From positions 1-64,000 of the forward strand of contig NZ_QOLA01000026.1 of NCBI RefSeq assembly GCF_003324565.1: DNA of 64,000 bases, read 5' to 3'. Of this stretch, positions 1 through 9,144 are shown one piece after another. The notes under the pieces are model-generated. The model saw only the letters and a list, made by a program, of their open reading frames with translations. It was not told where the DNA came from and did no database searches. The translations under genes and the position numbers were made by a program. Within the stretch, counting starts at the first letter, position 1. Each line of letters opens with the position of its first letter. The stretch comes from Streptomyces sp. SDr-06 (lineage in GTDB: Bacteria; Actinomycetota; Actinomycetes; Streptomycetales; Streptomycetaceae).

Positions 1-292
1 CCCCACATGACGCCCGCGCCCCAGCCACACGGAATCGGGGACAGTGGTCGAGAAAATACTGTTCTTGGCCATGGAATCGTTCTGTCGGAGATCAGGGCCC
101 GACCAGTATGGTCCGCCCACCCCCCGCGGTGTAAGCAGGGCCACGTCCATGGCTTCGGAAACCTGGCGCCCGGCACGCGGGGTCGCGCGGTGGCCGGTAG
201 ACCAGCTCGTGCCCGGCGACCAGCCTGGCCCCTGGGGCAACTCGCCTTCGCAGCAAGCGCATTGGGCGTCATGCGACCGGCTCGTCCGATGA
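1..292. other. Left edge, no supported gene
   Basis: Open frames exist on the plus strand here, but they continue as antisense frames through the LysR gene and have no recognisable domain or convincing ribosome-binding site. The stretch is downstream of the leftward LysR gene. I see no RNA gene or strong terminator. Confidence 0.5.
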
Positions 293-1207
293 TCAGCCGC
301 GCGTGTTCTGGTCACCCGGCTCCGGCGGGGCGAGCACGGCGGCCAGGTGGTCACGGAACCAGCGGTGGCCGGGGTCGGCCGAGTTGCGGGGGTGCCAGGC
401 CATCCCGAGGTCGACGGGGCCCACCTCGACGGGGATCGGGAAGGTGCGCAGCCCCAGTGCCGCGGTGGTTGTGGGCAGCCAGTCGGCGAGGGTGAGGGCG
501 ACGAGGTCGGTGTCCCGGGCGAGGATCATCGCGCTCGTGTGGCTGGGGACGACGACCGCGATACGACGTCGCAGCCCGCGTTCAGCAAGGGCGTGGTCGA
601 TGGGGCCGAGGCGCTTGCCGTGCCGGGAGATGCCGATGTGGTCGGCGGCGGCGAACCGGCGGGCATCGATCCGCTGGTCGAACAGCGGATGACCGCTGCG
701 GGCGACCCCGACCAGGGTCTTCCGTGCCAGGGGCCGGGTACGGATCTCCGGATCCAGCTGTCCGAGGACGCCGAGCTCCACGTCCACCGTGCCCTGCCGC
801 AGGGCGGGCCCGCCCTCCAGCGATTCGGGCAGGAACACCACGTCGACGTGCGGGGCCTCCGCCCGGACCCGGTCGGTCAGGGGCCCCGCGAGCCCGGCCA
901 GCAGGAGGTCGGTCGCCTGCACGGTGAACGTGCGCTGGAGGTGTACGGCCTCGAAACCGGCGCCCGGCCGCAGGACGTTGTCGAAGCCGCGCAGCAACGC
1001 GCCCACTTCCTGGCGCAGTTCGAGGGCCCGGGGCGTGGGGACCATGCCCTGACCCGCCCGTACGAGGAGCGGATCGCCCACCGCCCGGCGCAGCCGGGCC
1101 AGGCTGCGGCTGACCGCCGCGGGCGATGTGCCGAGACGCTCGGCGGCGCGGCTCACGCTGTTCTCCTGAAGCAGGGCGTCCAGGACGCGTAGCAGATTGA
1201 GATCCAT
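293..1207 (-). CDS. LysR-family transcriptional regulator
   Basis: A 304-residue protein of normal LysR length. Residues 1-60 form the winged helix-turn-helix: the opening MDLNLLRVLDALL, then SVSRAAERLGTSPAAVSRSL, is typical of the NodD/LinR-like branch whose members start with a Leu-rich helix. Residues 90-295 are a periplasmic-binding-like effector domain. The ATG at 1207 is the first start and begins exactly at the conserved N-terminus. It is transcribed away from the lipoprotein gene's end, so it stands alone here; no divergently transcribed target lies beside its promoter within the window. Family is certain; inducer and targets are unknown. Confidence 0.9.
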   Translation of the reverse strand: MDLNLLRVLDALLQENSVSRAAERLGTSPAAVSRSLARLRRAVGDPLLVRAGQGMVPTPRALELRQEVGALLRGFDNVLRPGAGFEAVHLQRTFTVQATDLLLAGLAGPLTDRVRAEAPHVDVVFLPESLEGGPALRQGTVDVELGVLGQLDPEIRTRPLARKTLVGVARSGHPLFDQRIDARRFAAADHIGISRHGKRLGPIDHALAERGLRRRIAVVVPSHTSAMILARDTDLVALTLADWLPTTTAALGLRTFPIPVEVGPVDLGMAWHPRNSADPGHRWFRDHLAAVLAPPEPGDQNTRG

Positions 1208-1352
1208 GAGCCGCCCCTGAGCTGGACTTTTACGGTGAAGCCAATGCCGGTGCGTTCATCCTCGCACTGCCGGGGGCATGGACGGTGCGCGGGAGGAGCC
1301 GAGCCGTCTGGTCACGGCCGCACCCACCGGAGGCACGGAAGTGGGCCGCCAC

Positions 1353-1886
1353 TCAGTAGCACACGTGGTCGGGGGCGTTCGGGCCGCAGTAGGTGGTGCC
1401 TGCCGTGCTGATGCTGTCGGTGGTGGGATTCAGGGTCATGGTGAGCGGGCCGGGGCGGAGCCAGGACAGGACATTGGACTGCGCCACCTCGCCGGTGGCC
1501 GCGGTTCCGTCGACGGTGGAGAGGCGTCCGGCGGCATGGCCGCCGTCGGTGATCTGCCCGTTGGCCACGGTGTCGCACGGCGGGGCTGCCTGGCCGCAGG
1601 TGACGTACAGCCGCTTGCCGATCTCGAACGAGCCGTCCGCGTTGACCTGGAGCCAGTTGCCGTGGCCGGTCCAGTGGCCGACGAACGACGACACGTCGGC
1701 CGGCTTGGCGGGCGGCGATGAGCTGGAAGTGGCGTGGCCGGGAGCCGGGGCGGGGTGGGACGGGGCGTGCCCACCGCTTCCCGAGCACGCGGCCGTCAGG
1801 GCGAACGCCGTCAGCGCCGCGACGGCGATGCCGAGCGGTCGCAGGTGTCGCGACGGCGCGGGGGTGGGGCGCGGAACCAGGACCAC
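1353..1886 (-). CDS. Small secreted lipoprotein
   Basis: I place the start at the GTG at 1886, preceded by GAGGAG five bases upstream; a longer reading to 1982 would run back into the upstream gene. The 177-residue product has a basic, hydrophobic leader (about residues 12-32) ending in a lipobox-like LTAAC, then a Ser/Pro/Ala-rich linker and a globular domain of about 130 residues with several Cys. The lipoprotein sorting is inferred from the leader; the -3 residue is Thr rather than Leu, so the box is not ideal. It follows the protease/NTPase/WD40 gene by about 30 bases on the same strand and may be its last operon member. The domain is not recognised. Confidence 0.75.
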   Translation of the reverse strand: MVLVPRPTPAPSRHLRPLGIAVAALTAFALTAACSGSGGHAPSHPAPAPGHATSSSSPPAKPADVSSFVGHWTGHGNWLQVNADGSFEIGKRLYVTCGQAAPPCDTVANGQITDGGHAAGRLSTVDGTAATGEVAQSNVLSWLRPGPLTMTLNPTTDSISTAGTTYCGPNAPDHVCY

Positions 1887-1915
1887 GTGGACTCCTCGAG
1901 CGGGTGGGGTGGGTG

Positions 1916-4900
1916 TCAGGGGCGCTGTTCCTTCGGGGGGCACGCGGGGGTGTAGTCCGCGTCGGGCACGTACTGCCGCCACTGGGCTCGGCTGAGCGGA
2001 TCGCCCGTGGTGGAGCAGAGGCGCTGGACGAGACTTCGGGGGTCGGTGCTCCGGATGGCGATGCCCCCTTGGGCTCCCTCGGCGATGAGGAGTCGGCCTC
2101 TGCCGGCAACCGGTGCGGTGAGCAGGAGGCTGTTGTCGACGTCGTTAGTGGCCGGGGCGAAGTCGGCGGTGGCCACGGGGTGCTCCGGGGAAGAGAGGTC
2201 CCAGAGGTGGATCCCTCCGCTGTTGTCCAGTCCGGCCAGGGCGGCGCCGTCCGGGCTGAAGCGCAGCGCCCGCAGCGGGCCGGTGGTGGCGGGCGTGGTG
2301 CCCAGCGGCTTCGGCGCGGCGAGCTGCCGGGTGTCCCACACGGTGAGTACGCCATCGGCGCCGGACGTCGCGAGCAGGGATCCGCGGGGCGACAGGGCGG
2401 TCGCGCTGACCGGACCGAGACGGCTCGTCGCGGAACTCGCGGGCACCGGGTGCGCCGGGTCGCGCAGATCCCAGAGTGCCCCGCGGAAGTCACTGGTGTC
2501 CGAGGCGGCCCCCTCGCTGACGGACAGCACGTTTCCGGTCGGCCCGAAGCTCGCACTCGGTGTTCCGCGACCGCTGGTGGGCAGGGTCGCGAGCTGGGAC
2601 GGGTGGGCCGGATCGGTGACGCCGAGGAGACGCAGGCGGCCGTCGGAGGCGAACCCGGCGGCGAGCAGGCGCCCGTCCGGGCTGAAGTCCAGGGTGGTCG
2701 GTTCGTTCGCGTCGTCCTGCCTGAGGTGGATCGAGCCAAGTGCGGTGGGGTGCCGGGGATCGGTGAGGTCCCAGAGCGATACGGCTCCGCTCGCGCCGAC
2801 CGCGAGCACCCGCCCGTTGAGCGCCACCGCGGCTCCGGCGCCCGGGAGACGGGTGGTGAGCCGTGGCTCCTCCGGCGTTCCCAGGTCCCAGAGCTCCACC
2901 CGGTCCGCCGAGCCGGCGGCGAGCAGTCGCCCCTCGGGGGCCAGGGCGATGCTCGGGGTGGGCCTCGACCGGTCGGGTTCTCCCGCGCCGGCCAGGGCCG
3001 TCCGCTCCGGGCCTCCACCCACCTCCCAGAGCTGCACCTCGTCATCGGGTGCCCGGAAGGCGTGCCGGGCCTGGTCCAAAGTGGCCAGGGTCCGCCCGTC
3101 CGCGGTGAAGGCCAGGGCGGCGCTGCCACCGGTCAGGGCGGGCAGCCCGACCGGGCGCGCCGGGGTGGAGATGTCCCACAGCAGGACGCCCGCGGGCTCG
3201 GGGGCCGGCACCGTCGCGGCGAGTGCCCGCCCGTTGGGGCTGAACGCGACGGCGGTCAGGGGCCCTCGCTGCCCGGGCAGGACGGCCTGCGGGCGCGGGT
3301 CGGCCGGGTCGGCGAGGTCCCACAGGTGTACGGCACCGTCGTCGCCGGTGGCCGCGAGAAAGTGGCCCACCGGGGCGAACGCGACCGCGCGCGCCGGTGC
3401 GGGGAGCGTCAACCGGGCTTTCGGCCATGGGTGTTCGGGATCCTTCAGGTCCCACAGCCGGACACCGTGGTCCAGGCTCGCGCCCGCCACCGCGTGCCCA
3501 TCCGGACTGATGGCCAGGCCCGAGACCGGAGCCGCGCCTGGGTCGAGGGACGGCAGGCTGCGCGGCCGGGCGGGATCGGTGAGCTGCCAGAGGCGGATGC
3601 CGTGGTCCCGGCCCACCGCGGCGAGCAGCCGGCCCGCCAGGGCCACGGCGCGGACAGGTCCCGGTCCCACCGCCAGTTCGGCGAGCCGGGCGGGCCGGGC
3701 CGGGTCCGTCGTGTCCCAGAGGTGTACGGTCCCGGCGCCGGACGCGATCGCGAGGAGTCGCCCGTCGGGGGCGAACGCGAGGGCTGTGCTCGCTCCCGGC
3801 ACCGCCAGTTCGGCCCGGTCGGCGTGGTCGGCGAGGCTCCACAGGCGCACCGTCGTGCCCTGGGCGATGGCGAGCAGTCCCCCCGCGGAGCTCACGGCGG
3901 TGACACCGGGCGCGGCGATGGTGCCGGGCAGCGGCAGGGCCGCCGTCAGCGAGTCGAAGGCGTCCTTGGAGGGCGCCAAGTGGTAGGCGGCCAGCCGTAG
4001 TTGCTTGGCGACGCCGGGCTGGGAGGCGTCGAGCGCGGCCGCCTCGGTGTCGAGCCGGTGCGCGAGAGCGGCGCGGCGACCGGCGTCACCGGCGCGGTGC
4101 TGCTGTACGGCGACGACGGCGGCGAGCGAGGCGGCGACGAGGGCCAGGCAGAGCGATACGTACCCGAGGGTGCGCCGGCGTCGGTCGCGGGCCCGCAGCC
4201 GTTCGCTGTGCCGGACGAACTCCGTTTCCTCGGCGGAGATCTCCGCCGCCCGGGTGCCGAGCCATCGCCGTGCCTCGTCGACGCGGCGCCGGTCGAGGGT
4301 GAGTCCGGGCGGCTCGCCCTGCTCCTGCCAGGCGCGCAGGGTACGCCGGAGCTCCTCCTGCCAGCCGCGGAAGTCGCGGTTGCGCTCGATCCACCGCCGG
4401 AGCCGCGGCCAGCTCTCCACCAGGGCCTGGTGGGCCAGTTCGGCCGTGTCGAGGCCCGTCGGGCGGCGGGTCACGACGACCAGCCGGGTGCTGGCCAGGC
4501 GATGGACCAACGACCAGTCGTGGTCGGTGAACTGGTCCCGGGCGGCGACCCTGCGCGTGTCGGGGCCGCGCTCCCCCGCGTCCACCTGCTCGCCCGGACG
4601 CACGAGCTGGATGAAGATGCGCTCCAGCGCCTGGTGGTCGCAGGCGTCCGCCCACTCCCACAAGGTGCGCTCGGCGTTGCCGACCAGTGCTCCCTGGACC
4701 CCGCCCAGCTCCTGGTAGGCCGTGGCGGTGAGGTAGCCGCGCTCCTGCCGGGCCCACAGCTGGCTCAGGGTGTACTCCAGCATGGGCAGCGCGGCGGCGC
4801 CGCCCGGGGTGTCGCGCAGCAGCTGTTCGGCCAGACCGTCGGCGAAGCGGACGCCCGGGTGGTCCGCCAGCGGGCGGGTGATGGTCTCGCGCAGCTGGTC

Positions 4901-6196
4901 CCGCGTCATCGGCGGTACGACGACGTGGGTCGCCTCCCAGGCGGCCCGCAGCACCGGCAGCCGCTCGACGTGCGGCAGGAAGTCGATCCGGGTGACGACC
5001 ACGGCCTGGGCGCGGCGGGTGCCGTCGGCGCGGCGTGCGGTCAGGACGCCCAGCATCGTGTCGAGCCGGCGGGCGGTTTCCGGCGCGTCCACCAGCAGGC
5101 TCTCGAACTGGTCGGCCACCAGCAGCAGCCGGCGCCTGCCCTGGTGCGGGGCGAGTGTCCGCTCCAGCGCGGTGTGCAGCCCGTGGGGTTCCTTGAGCTG
5201 CCGGGCAAGGGCCGACCACCTCGTGTGCCAGTCCGCCGTGCGCGTGTCCTCGTCACCGGCGGAGGCGAGCGCCCAGGCCAGTAGCTCCTCGGCCGTCAGT
5301 CGCAGCCCGTGGGGTACCCGCGCGACGAGGAGGGCGGCGGGATCGGCCCGGGCCAGCAGGCCCGCCCCGATCAGCGACGACTTGCCGACGCCCGAGGCGC
5401 CGAAGACGGGCAGGACCGGAACCCGCTGCTCCTCGACCAGTTCGAGCAGCCGGCGCGTCTCGGTGGCGCGCCCGTGGAAGACCGGCCGGTCCTGCTCGGT
5501 GAACGGCCACAGCTCGCGGAAGGGACTGCCGGTGATCAGCCGCGAGCGCAGCTGGGGCCACTCGCGCGCGAGCGACTCCACGGTCAGCGCGTATCCGGTC
5601 CGGCGGCGCTGGTCCCCCTCCACCGCGACGACCACCCCGATGACGCCCTGGTACTCCTCGTCCCACACGGGCGCCCCGCTGAAGCCCCCGGCCAGCGGGA
5701 AGCCCGCCTGTTCGTCGCACGTCAACTGCCACCAGCCGGTGCCCTCGCGGCCCTCGACGGTGCCGCGGGTCCAGATCCCGGCGTCCTTGCTGCCGTTGGA
5801 CCCCGGATATCTCGGGAACCCGAACGCCCGCCAGCGGTGCCCGGCCAGGTCGTCGGCCTCGAGCACGCGCATCGCCACGGCGTCCGCCGGTAGCGGCCCG
5901 ACCAGCCGCAGCACGGCGACGTCGCCGCTGTTGTCGGCGGCCACCGGCACGCTGAAGTGCACCGTGGCCGACGCCTTCGGGCGGCCGGCCAGGAGGGGGA
6001 AGTCGAGGCTCACCTCGAAGCGGGCGGGCAGCGGCCGGTCGTCCGGGAGGCCGGCGACGGTCGAGACGACATGGGCGCACGTGAGCAGCAGCCGGCCGGG
6101 GATCAGGAACGCGACCCCGACCGGGTGCCCGTCGTGCAGGACCCGGGCCGTTCCCCGCTCCCACGCCGGGGCGCTGGGCGCACCCGGCCGGTTCAT
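1916..6196 (-). CDS. Trypsin-like protease / STAND NTPase / WD40 repeat protein
   Basis: A 1426-residue multidomain protein. Residues 10-225 are a trypsin-like serine protease with visible triad: His42 in LTCAHVVS, Asp92 in NSGDVAVLRL and Ser173 in GGFSGAPVW. Residues 235-660 are a STAND/NACHT-type P-loop NTPase with Walker A GASGVGKSS at 266-274 and Walker B LLLVADQFE at 357-365. A single membrane helix lies near 672-695. From about 750 to 1400 come some 13-14 WD40 repeats (many end LWDL.DP.HP), enough for two propellers. The ATG at 6196 overlaps the stop of the Trypco1 gene by 4 bases; the open frame extends upstream only as a shadow of that gene. Known members of this architecture are proposed conflict or signalling proteins in which a ligand-sensing WD40 part controls the NTPase and protease. 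Target and trigger here are unknown. Confidence 0.9.
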   Translation of the reverse strand: MNRPGAPSAPAWERGTARVLHDGHPVGVAFLIPGRLLLTCAHVVSTVAGLPDDRPLPARFEVSLDFPLLAGRPKASATVHFSVPVAADNSGDVAVLRLVGPLPADAVAMRVLEADDLAGHRWRAFGFPRYPGSNGSKDAGIWTRGTVEGREGTGWWQLTCDEQAGFPLAGGFSGAPVWDEEYQGVIGVVVAVEGDQRRRTGYALTVESLAREWPQLRSRLITGSPFRELWPFTEQDRPVFHGRATETRRLLELVEEQRVPVLPVFGASGVGKSSLIGAGLLARADPAALLVARVPHGLRLTAEELLAWALASAGDEDTRTADWHTRWSALARQLKEPHGLHTALERTLAPHQGRRRLLLVADQFESLLVDAPETARRLDTMLGVLTARRADGTRRAQAVVVTRIDFLPHVERLPVLRAAWEATHVVVPPMTRDQLRETITRPLADHPGVRFADGLAEQLLRDTPGGAAALPMLEYTLSQLWARQERGYLTATAYQELGGVQGALVGNAERTLWEWADACDHQALERIFIQLVRPGEQVDAGERGPDTRRVAARDQFTDHDWSLVHRLASTRLVVVTRRPTGLDTAELAHQALVESWPRLRRWIERNRDFRGWQEELRRTLRAWQEQGEPPGLTLDRRRVDEARRWLGTRAAEISAEETEFVRHSERLRARDRRRRTLGYVSLCLALVAASLAAVVAVQQHRAGDAGRRAALAHRLDTEAAALDASQPGVAKQLRLAAYHLAPSKDAFDSLTAALPLPGTIAAPGVTAVSSAGGLLAIAQGTTVRLWSLADHADRAELAVPGASTALAFAPDGRLLAIASGAGTVHLWDTTDPARPARLAELAVGPGPVRAVALAGRLLAAVGRDHGIRLWQLTDPARPRSLPSLDPGAAPVSGLAISPDGHAVAGASLDHGVRLWDLKDPEHPWPKARLTLPAPARAVAFAPVGHFLAATGDDGAVHLWDLADPADPRPQAVLPGQRGPLTAVAFSPNGRALAATVPAPEPAGVLLWDISTPARPVGLPALTGGSAALAFTADGRTLATLDQARHAFRAPDDEVQLWEVGGGPERTALAGAGEPDRSRPTPSIALAPEGRLLAAGSADRVELWDLGTPEEPRLTTRLPGAGAAVALNGRVLAVGASGAVSLWDLTDPRHPTALGSIHLRQDDANEPTTLDFSPDGRLLAAGFASDGRLRLLGVTDPAHPSQLATLPTSGRGTPSASFGPTGNVLSVSEGAASDTSDFRGALWDLRDPAHPVPASSATSRLGPVSATALSPRGSLLATSGADGVLTVWDTRQLAAPKPLGTTPATTGPLRALRFSPDGAALAGLDNSGGIHLWDLSSPEHPVATADFAPATNDVDNSLLLTAPVAGRGRLLIAEGAQGGIAIRSTDPRSLVQRLCSTTGDPLSRAQWRQYVPDADYTPACPPKEQRP

Positions 6197-6519
6197 TCGT
6201 CGCCCTGGTGGCGGCTCCACTCCAGTTCCAGTGCGATGTGAGCGTCCCCGGACCCCTTGGCCACGACGAGCCCCGCCTCGGCCGTCACCTTGATCCCGAA
6301 CTCCGCGCGGATGCGGTCGGGGCTCCTGGGCAGGTCCGTCAGCCGGTTCACCACGGCCTCGGCGACGTGCCGGACACGGGTCAGGCCCGCTTCGAAGGTA
6401 TCGACGGAAGATGCGATCAGCCCCTCGCCACGGCTCGCCCGCACGACGCCGGAACCCTGGTCGTCGGACAGCTCGACGACGACCGACCCGCCGTTCTCGA
6501 AGGGCACACTCAGGTACAT
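6193..6519 (-). CDS. Trypco1 (trypsin-co-occurring domain 1, CU044_2847-like) protein
   Basis: A 108-residue protein opening MYLSVPFENGGSVVVEL, followed by a conserved mid-section in which a helix with VNRL and a region with FGIKVTAEAGLVVAKG match the small family found next to trypsin-type STAND proteins. An AGAGAGG ribosome-binding site precedes the ATG. Its stop overlaps the start of the protease/NTPase/WD40 gene (ATGA), so translation is coupled and a stable partnership is likely. Family knowledge: these domains are either fused to or encoded beside trypsin-like effectors and are thought to be adaptors. The family assignment is by pattern recognition and the role is inference. Confidence 0.75.
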   Translation of the reverse strand: MYLSVPFENGGSVVVELSDDQGSGVVRASRGEGLIASSVDTFEAGLTRVRHVAEAVVNRLTDLPRSPDRIRAEFGIKVTAEAGLVVAKGSGDAHIALELEWSRHQGDE

Positions 6520-6746
6520 GCGACGACCTCTCTGGAGGCTGATGTTCCGTCAAACAACCATCATCAGAGCCAAGTTGAGAAGACCTGTCGCTGTACTGTC
6601 AATGGGCCGGGCAGCTCTCGGCGTGTCCCGAGGGCTCTTGAAGCCCCGCCTGCCGCAACCGGGCCGCGATCACGCCCGCCCGGATCTCCTCCCGCCCCGG
6701 CGCCGGACGAACGATCCCGCCAGACCCGCCGCATCGCGGCGATGGC
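6520..6746. other. Divergent intergenic region
   Basis: This separates the leftward Trypco1 operon from the rightward PAP2 gene and must carry the promoters of both. It is less GC-rich than its surroundings around 6540-6600. I see no clear consensus promoter and no RNA gene. Confidence 0.5.
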
Positions 6747-8243
6747 ATGATCGACCTCACGACAAGCGCCCGCATCACCCTTTCCTCACCGGAAACGACG
6801 TCCTGTCGGACAGAGGGTGATCCACGCACCACAGCATCTACCAAAACGGCCAGACAATTGATACCTACAGACTCGCGGTCACAACCGCGAATATCGCGCA
6901 TACGCCGCACCATCGACTCCACCGCGTGGCGCCGGCCACGCGTGCTGTGGTGGACCACGGCGGGCGTGGTGGCCGTCGGACTCCTCATCGCCCTGGAGAT
7001 CGCCGCGCGTCGCTACGGCGGCGTGCCCGGGCCGATCACCAACCAGGCGCGCGAGGTGATCTTCGCGCCCAAGCCGGGACCGCTGTACGGCGGGCTGGCG
7101 CTGATGATGGTGGTGCTCACCTGGCGGCAGCGGTTCATCGCGGCCGGCGTGGCGGTCGGTGTCGACGTCGTCTTCGTGCTGGCGCGGTGGGCGCTGGGCG
7201 CCGAGGTGCCCGAGGACCACTTCTTCGGCAACGGCGCGCTGTGGGCGATGCTGGGCTGTGCCGTCTTCGCGCTCACCCGCCGTACCGGCAAGGAGCGCGC
7301 CCTGCTCCTGAAGGGCGTCGGCCTTGGCCTGCTGCTCGTCGCCGGCCGCAAGACCGGTGACACCTGGCTGCTGATCACGTCGAAGACCCGCCCGACCGTG
7401 CTCGACCCGTATGTGGCGACCGCCGACCACGCGCTGGGCAACCCGTCGTGGCTGGCGGGCCGGCTCCTCGACGCCGCGGGCCCGCTCGTGAGCAATGCCC
7501 TCGGCCTGGTCTACGCCCAGCTCGCGGTGGCCGCGGTCGTCGTCGCCCTGTACCAATTGCGCAACGTGGCGACCGAGCGCCGCTTCCCCCGCCACCACCT
7601 GGTGCGCACCTTCCTGGTGATCGGCCTCCTCGGGCCGGTCGTCTACATGGTCTTCCCGGTGGTCGGACCGGTCTTCGCCTACGGTCCGGGCGCCTCCGGC
7701 ACCGGCGGCGTGCAGTGGGCGGTGGCCAACCTGTGGCCCCACACACCGCCCCCGATCCACATCCCGCACCCGGTTCCGTACGACGGGATCACCCCACGCA
7801 ACTGCATGCCCAGCCTGCACACGGCGTGGGCCACGTCGATCTTCATCCACTCCCGCAAGGGTCCCCGCCTGCTGCGGTACGCGGGGACGTTCTGGCTGGT
7901 CGCCACCCTCAGCGCCACGCTGGGGTTCGGTTACCACTACGGCGTGGACCTCGTCGCCGGTGTGGTGTTCGCGCTCACCGTCGAGACGGCGCTGCGCACC
8001 TTCGACCGCGGCTGGGACCGGTCGGGCCTGCGTCTGGTCGCGTACGGCACGGTGGTCTTCGCGGCGCTCCTGGTGTCGTACGCCTGCCTGCCGGTGCGGA
8101 TGGCCACCCATCCGTGGGTGTTCGGTCCGCTCGTCCTCCTGTCGATGGCTTCAGTGATCTACGGCTTCGTCCGGACCACCGGGGCCTGGGAGGCGAAGAC
8201 CACGCCGGTGCTGCTTCCGGAACCCCAGCCAGAACCGGCCTGA
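6747..8243 (+). CDS. Membrane PAP2-superfamily phosphatase/phosphotransferase
   Basis: Up to 498 residues with many membrane helices. The C-terminal half has the PAP2 motifs: NCMPSLHTAW (motif 2, catalytic His) at roughly 351-360 and GFGYHYGVDLVAG (motif 3) at roughly 391-403, as in the PAP2_3 / inositol-phosphotransferase-like branch. The start is doubtful. The first 60 or so codons use AT-ending and rare codons (AGA, ATA, CAA) unlike the rest, and the usual codon bias begins only near a GTG at 6942. The gene may therefore start there and the preceding stretch be a leader. It lies just upstream of the polysaccharide locus and could recycle a lipid pyrophosphate carrier, but lipid remodelling is equally possible. 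Confidence 0.8.
   Translation: MIDLTTSARITLSSPETTSCRTEGDPRTTASTKTARQLIPTDSRSQPRISRIRRTIDSTAWRRPRVLWWTTAGVVAVGLLIALEIAARRYGGVPGPITNQAREVIFAPKPGPLYGGLALMMVVLTWRQRFIAAGVAVGVDVVFVLARWALGAEVPEDHFFGNGALWAMLGCAVFALTRRTGKERALLLKGVGLGLLLVAGRKTGDTWLLITSKTRPTVLDPYVATADHALGNPSWLAGRLLDAAGPLVSNALGLVYAQLAVAAVVVALYQLRNVATERRFPRHHLVRTFLVIGLLGPVVYMVFPVVGPVFAYGPGASGTGGVQWAVANLWPHTPPPIHIPHPVPYDGITPRNCMPSLHTAWATSIFIHSRKGPRLLRYAGTFWLVATLSATLGFGYHYGVDLVAGVVFALTVETALRTFDRGWDRSGLRLVAYGTVVFAALLVSYACLPVRMATHPWVFGPLVLLSMASVIYGFVRTTGAWEAKTTPVLLPEPQPEPA
6873..6898. promoter_or_regulatory. Inverted repeat at the N-terminal/leader region of the PAP2 gene
   Basis: TCGCGGT (6873-6879) and ACCGCGA (6884-6890) form a perfect 7-base inverted repeat with a 4-base loop, followed by another TCGCG at 6894-6898. 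It sits in the low-GC stretch with atypical codons before the likely true start near 6942, so it could be an operator or leader hairpin. Confidence 0.35.
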
Positions 8244-8280
8244 GGGGATCAACTCCGCCCGACCCGTGGCGGGCGTGCCT

Positions 8281-8310
8281 CCCGGGGTCGGCGCGGGTGA
8301 CCCCCCGGGG
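8281..8310 (+). terminator. Candidate hairpin terminator after the PAP2 gene
   Basis: CCCGGGGTC (8281-8289) pairs with GACCCCCCGGGG (8299-8310) with one bulged C, about 40 bases after the stop codon. There is no T tract, which is normal for this kind of genome. Confidence 0.5.
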
Positions 8311-9110
8311 CAGCGAGGCACCGCAGCCGTCAATGGCCCTACGGCCCAAGTCGGCGCGCCCGCACGGCCGTTGACCGGATTCGCCGAGGATCCACGCCGC
8401 GAACCGGTGGCCCGTCCGGAGGAATCTGGCCATCACCGGGACGTTCATCACCGCCCCGGCCGTCCGGGGCCCGACCGTCGTCCTCCCCCAGCCCCGGGGG
8501 TGGCCGGACACGAGAGGTCCACCCTCGTCGTCGGCCTGAACGGGCCGCGTCCGTTGCGCGGGGCCGCCTGGCGCCGGCGCGCCCGCGACACCGGCCGGGG
8601 CCGCGGACCGGCCACCCGGCCCCGGCCGGGCGGGGCCACGGCTCCGATCTGGAGGCGGTCACCGATTAACGGATTCCGTCTCAAAGCTGACCACGAATTA
8701 CACACATCCCCTCTACATCCTGGCTTCGATGGTCTAAGTTGTCCGTGCTTCAGCAGCTCTGGCACGAGGCGACCGTTAATGATCATTAGGTCCGGCACCA
8801 CGGACCTCCAACCGTCGCGCCCTCGTCGCCGGACAGGGGGGTGATCAGTCATGGAGCCCGGGAGGGGGGCCTTGGATGCGGGGAGCACCCGAGGCGTCGA
8901 CGGGCTCCCGCGTGCCCCGAAGGTCCGGCGGGAGGTAACTCCCGTACGGCCAGGGCGAGTTGCACGCGGCTCGACGGATGACGGGATGTCCCGCGCGGGG
9001 GCGCGGGTCTTTCGAGGGGGGAAGCGGGGCGGGGGGCGGGGGCCTTCCGGCACGAAGAGAGAGCGGGTGTTGGGCGAGCACGTCGAACCACTGGTGACCT
9101 GGGGGGTCCT
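8311..9110. other. Long leader / promoter region of the polysaccharide locus
   Basis: About 800 bases without a convincing gene. From 8655 to 8790 the sequence is clearly richer in A and T than anywhere nearby. It contains the perfect 12-base palindrome TAATGATCATTA (8777-8788) and directly after it the hairpin GGTCCG-N6-CGGACC (8789-8806). An ORF beginning ATG at 8851 runs out of frame into the first gene and looks like leader sequence rather than a protein. The first polysaccharide gene starts at 9111. Confidence 0.55.
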
Positions 9111-9144
9111 GTGCGGCAGACACGTCGAACCACTGGCGACCTGG
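9079..9144 (+). repeat. 24-base direct repeat pair at the start of the first polysaccharide gene
   Basis: Two copies of a 24-base unit beginning CACGTCGAACCACTGG lie at 9079-9102 and 9121-9144, with one mismatch. Their starts are 42 bases apart, about four helical turns. The first copy includes the presumed ribosome-binding region and the second lies within the first codons of the gene, a position that suits an operator or a translational control element. Confidence 0.6.

Noticed and set aside
1718..4000. 760-codon open frame antisense to the WD40 gene
   Set aside because: High GC keeps antisense frames open; product is low-complexity Arg/Gly/Pro sequence without domains.
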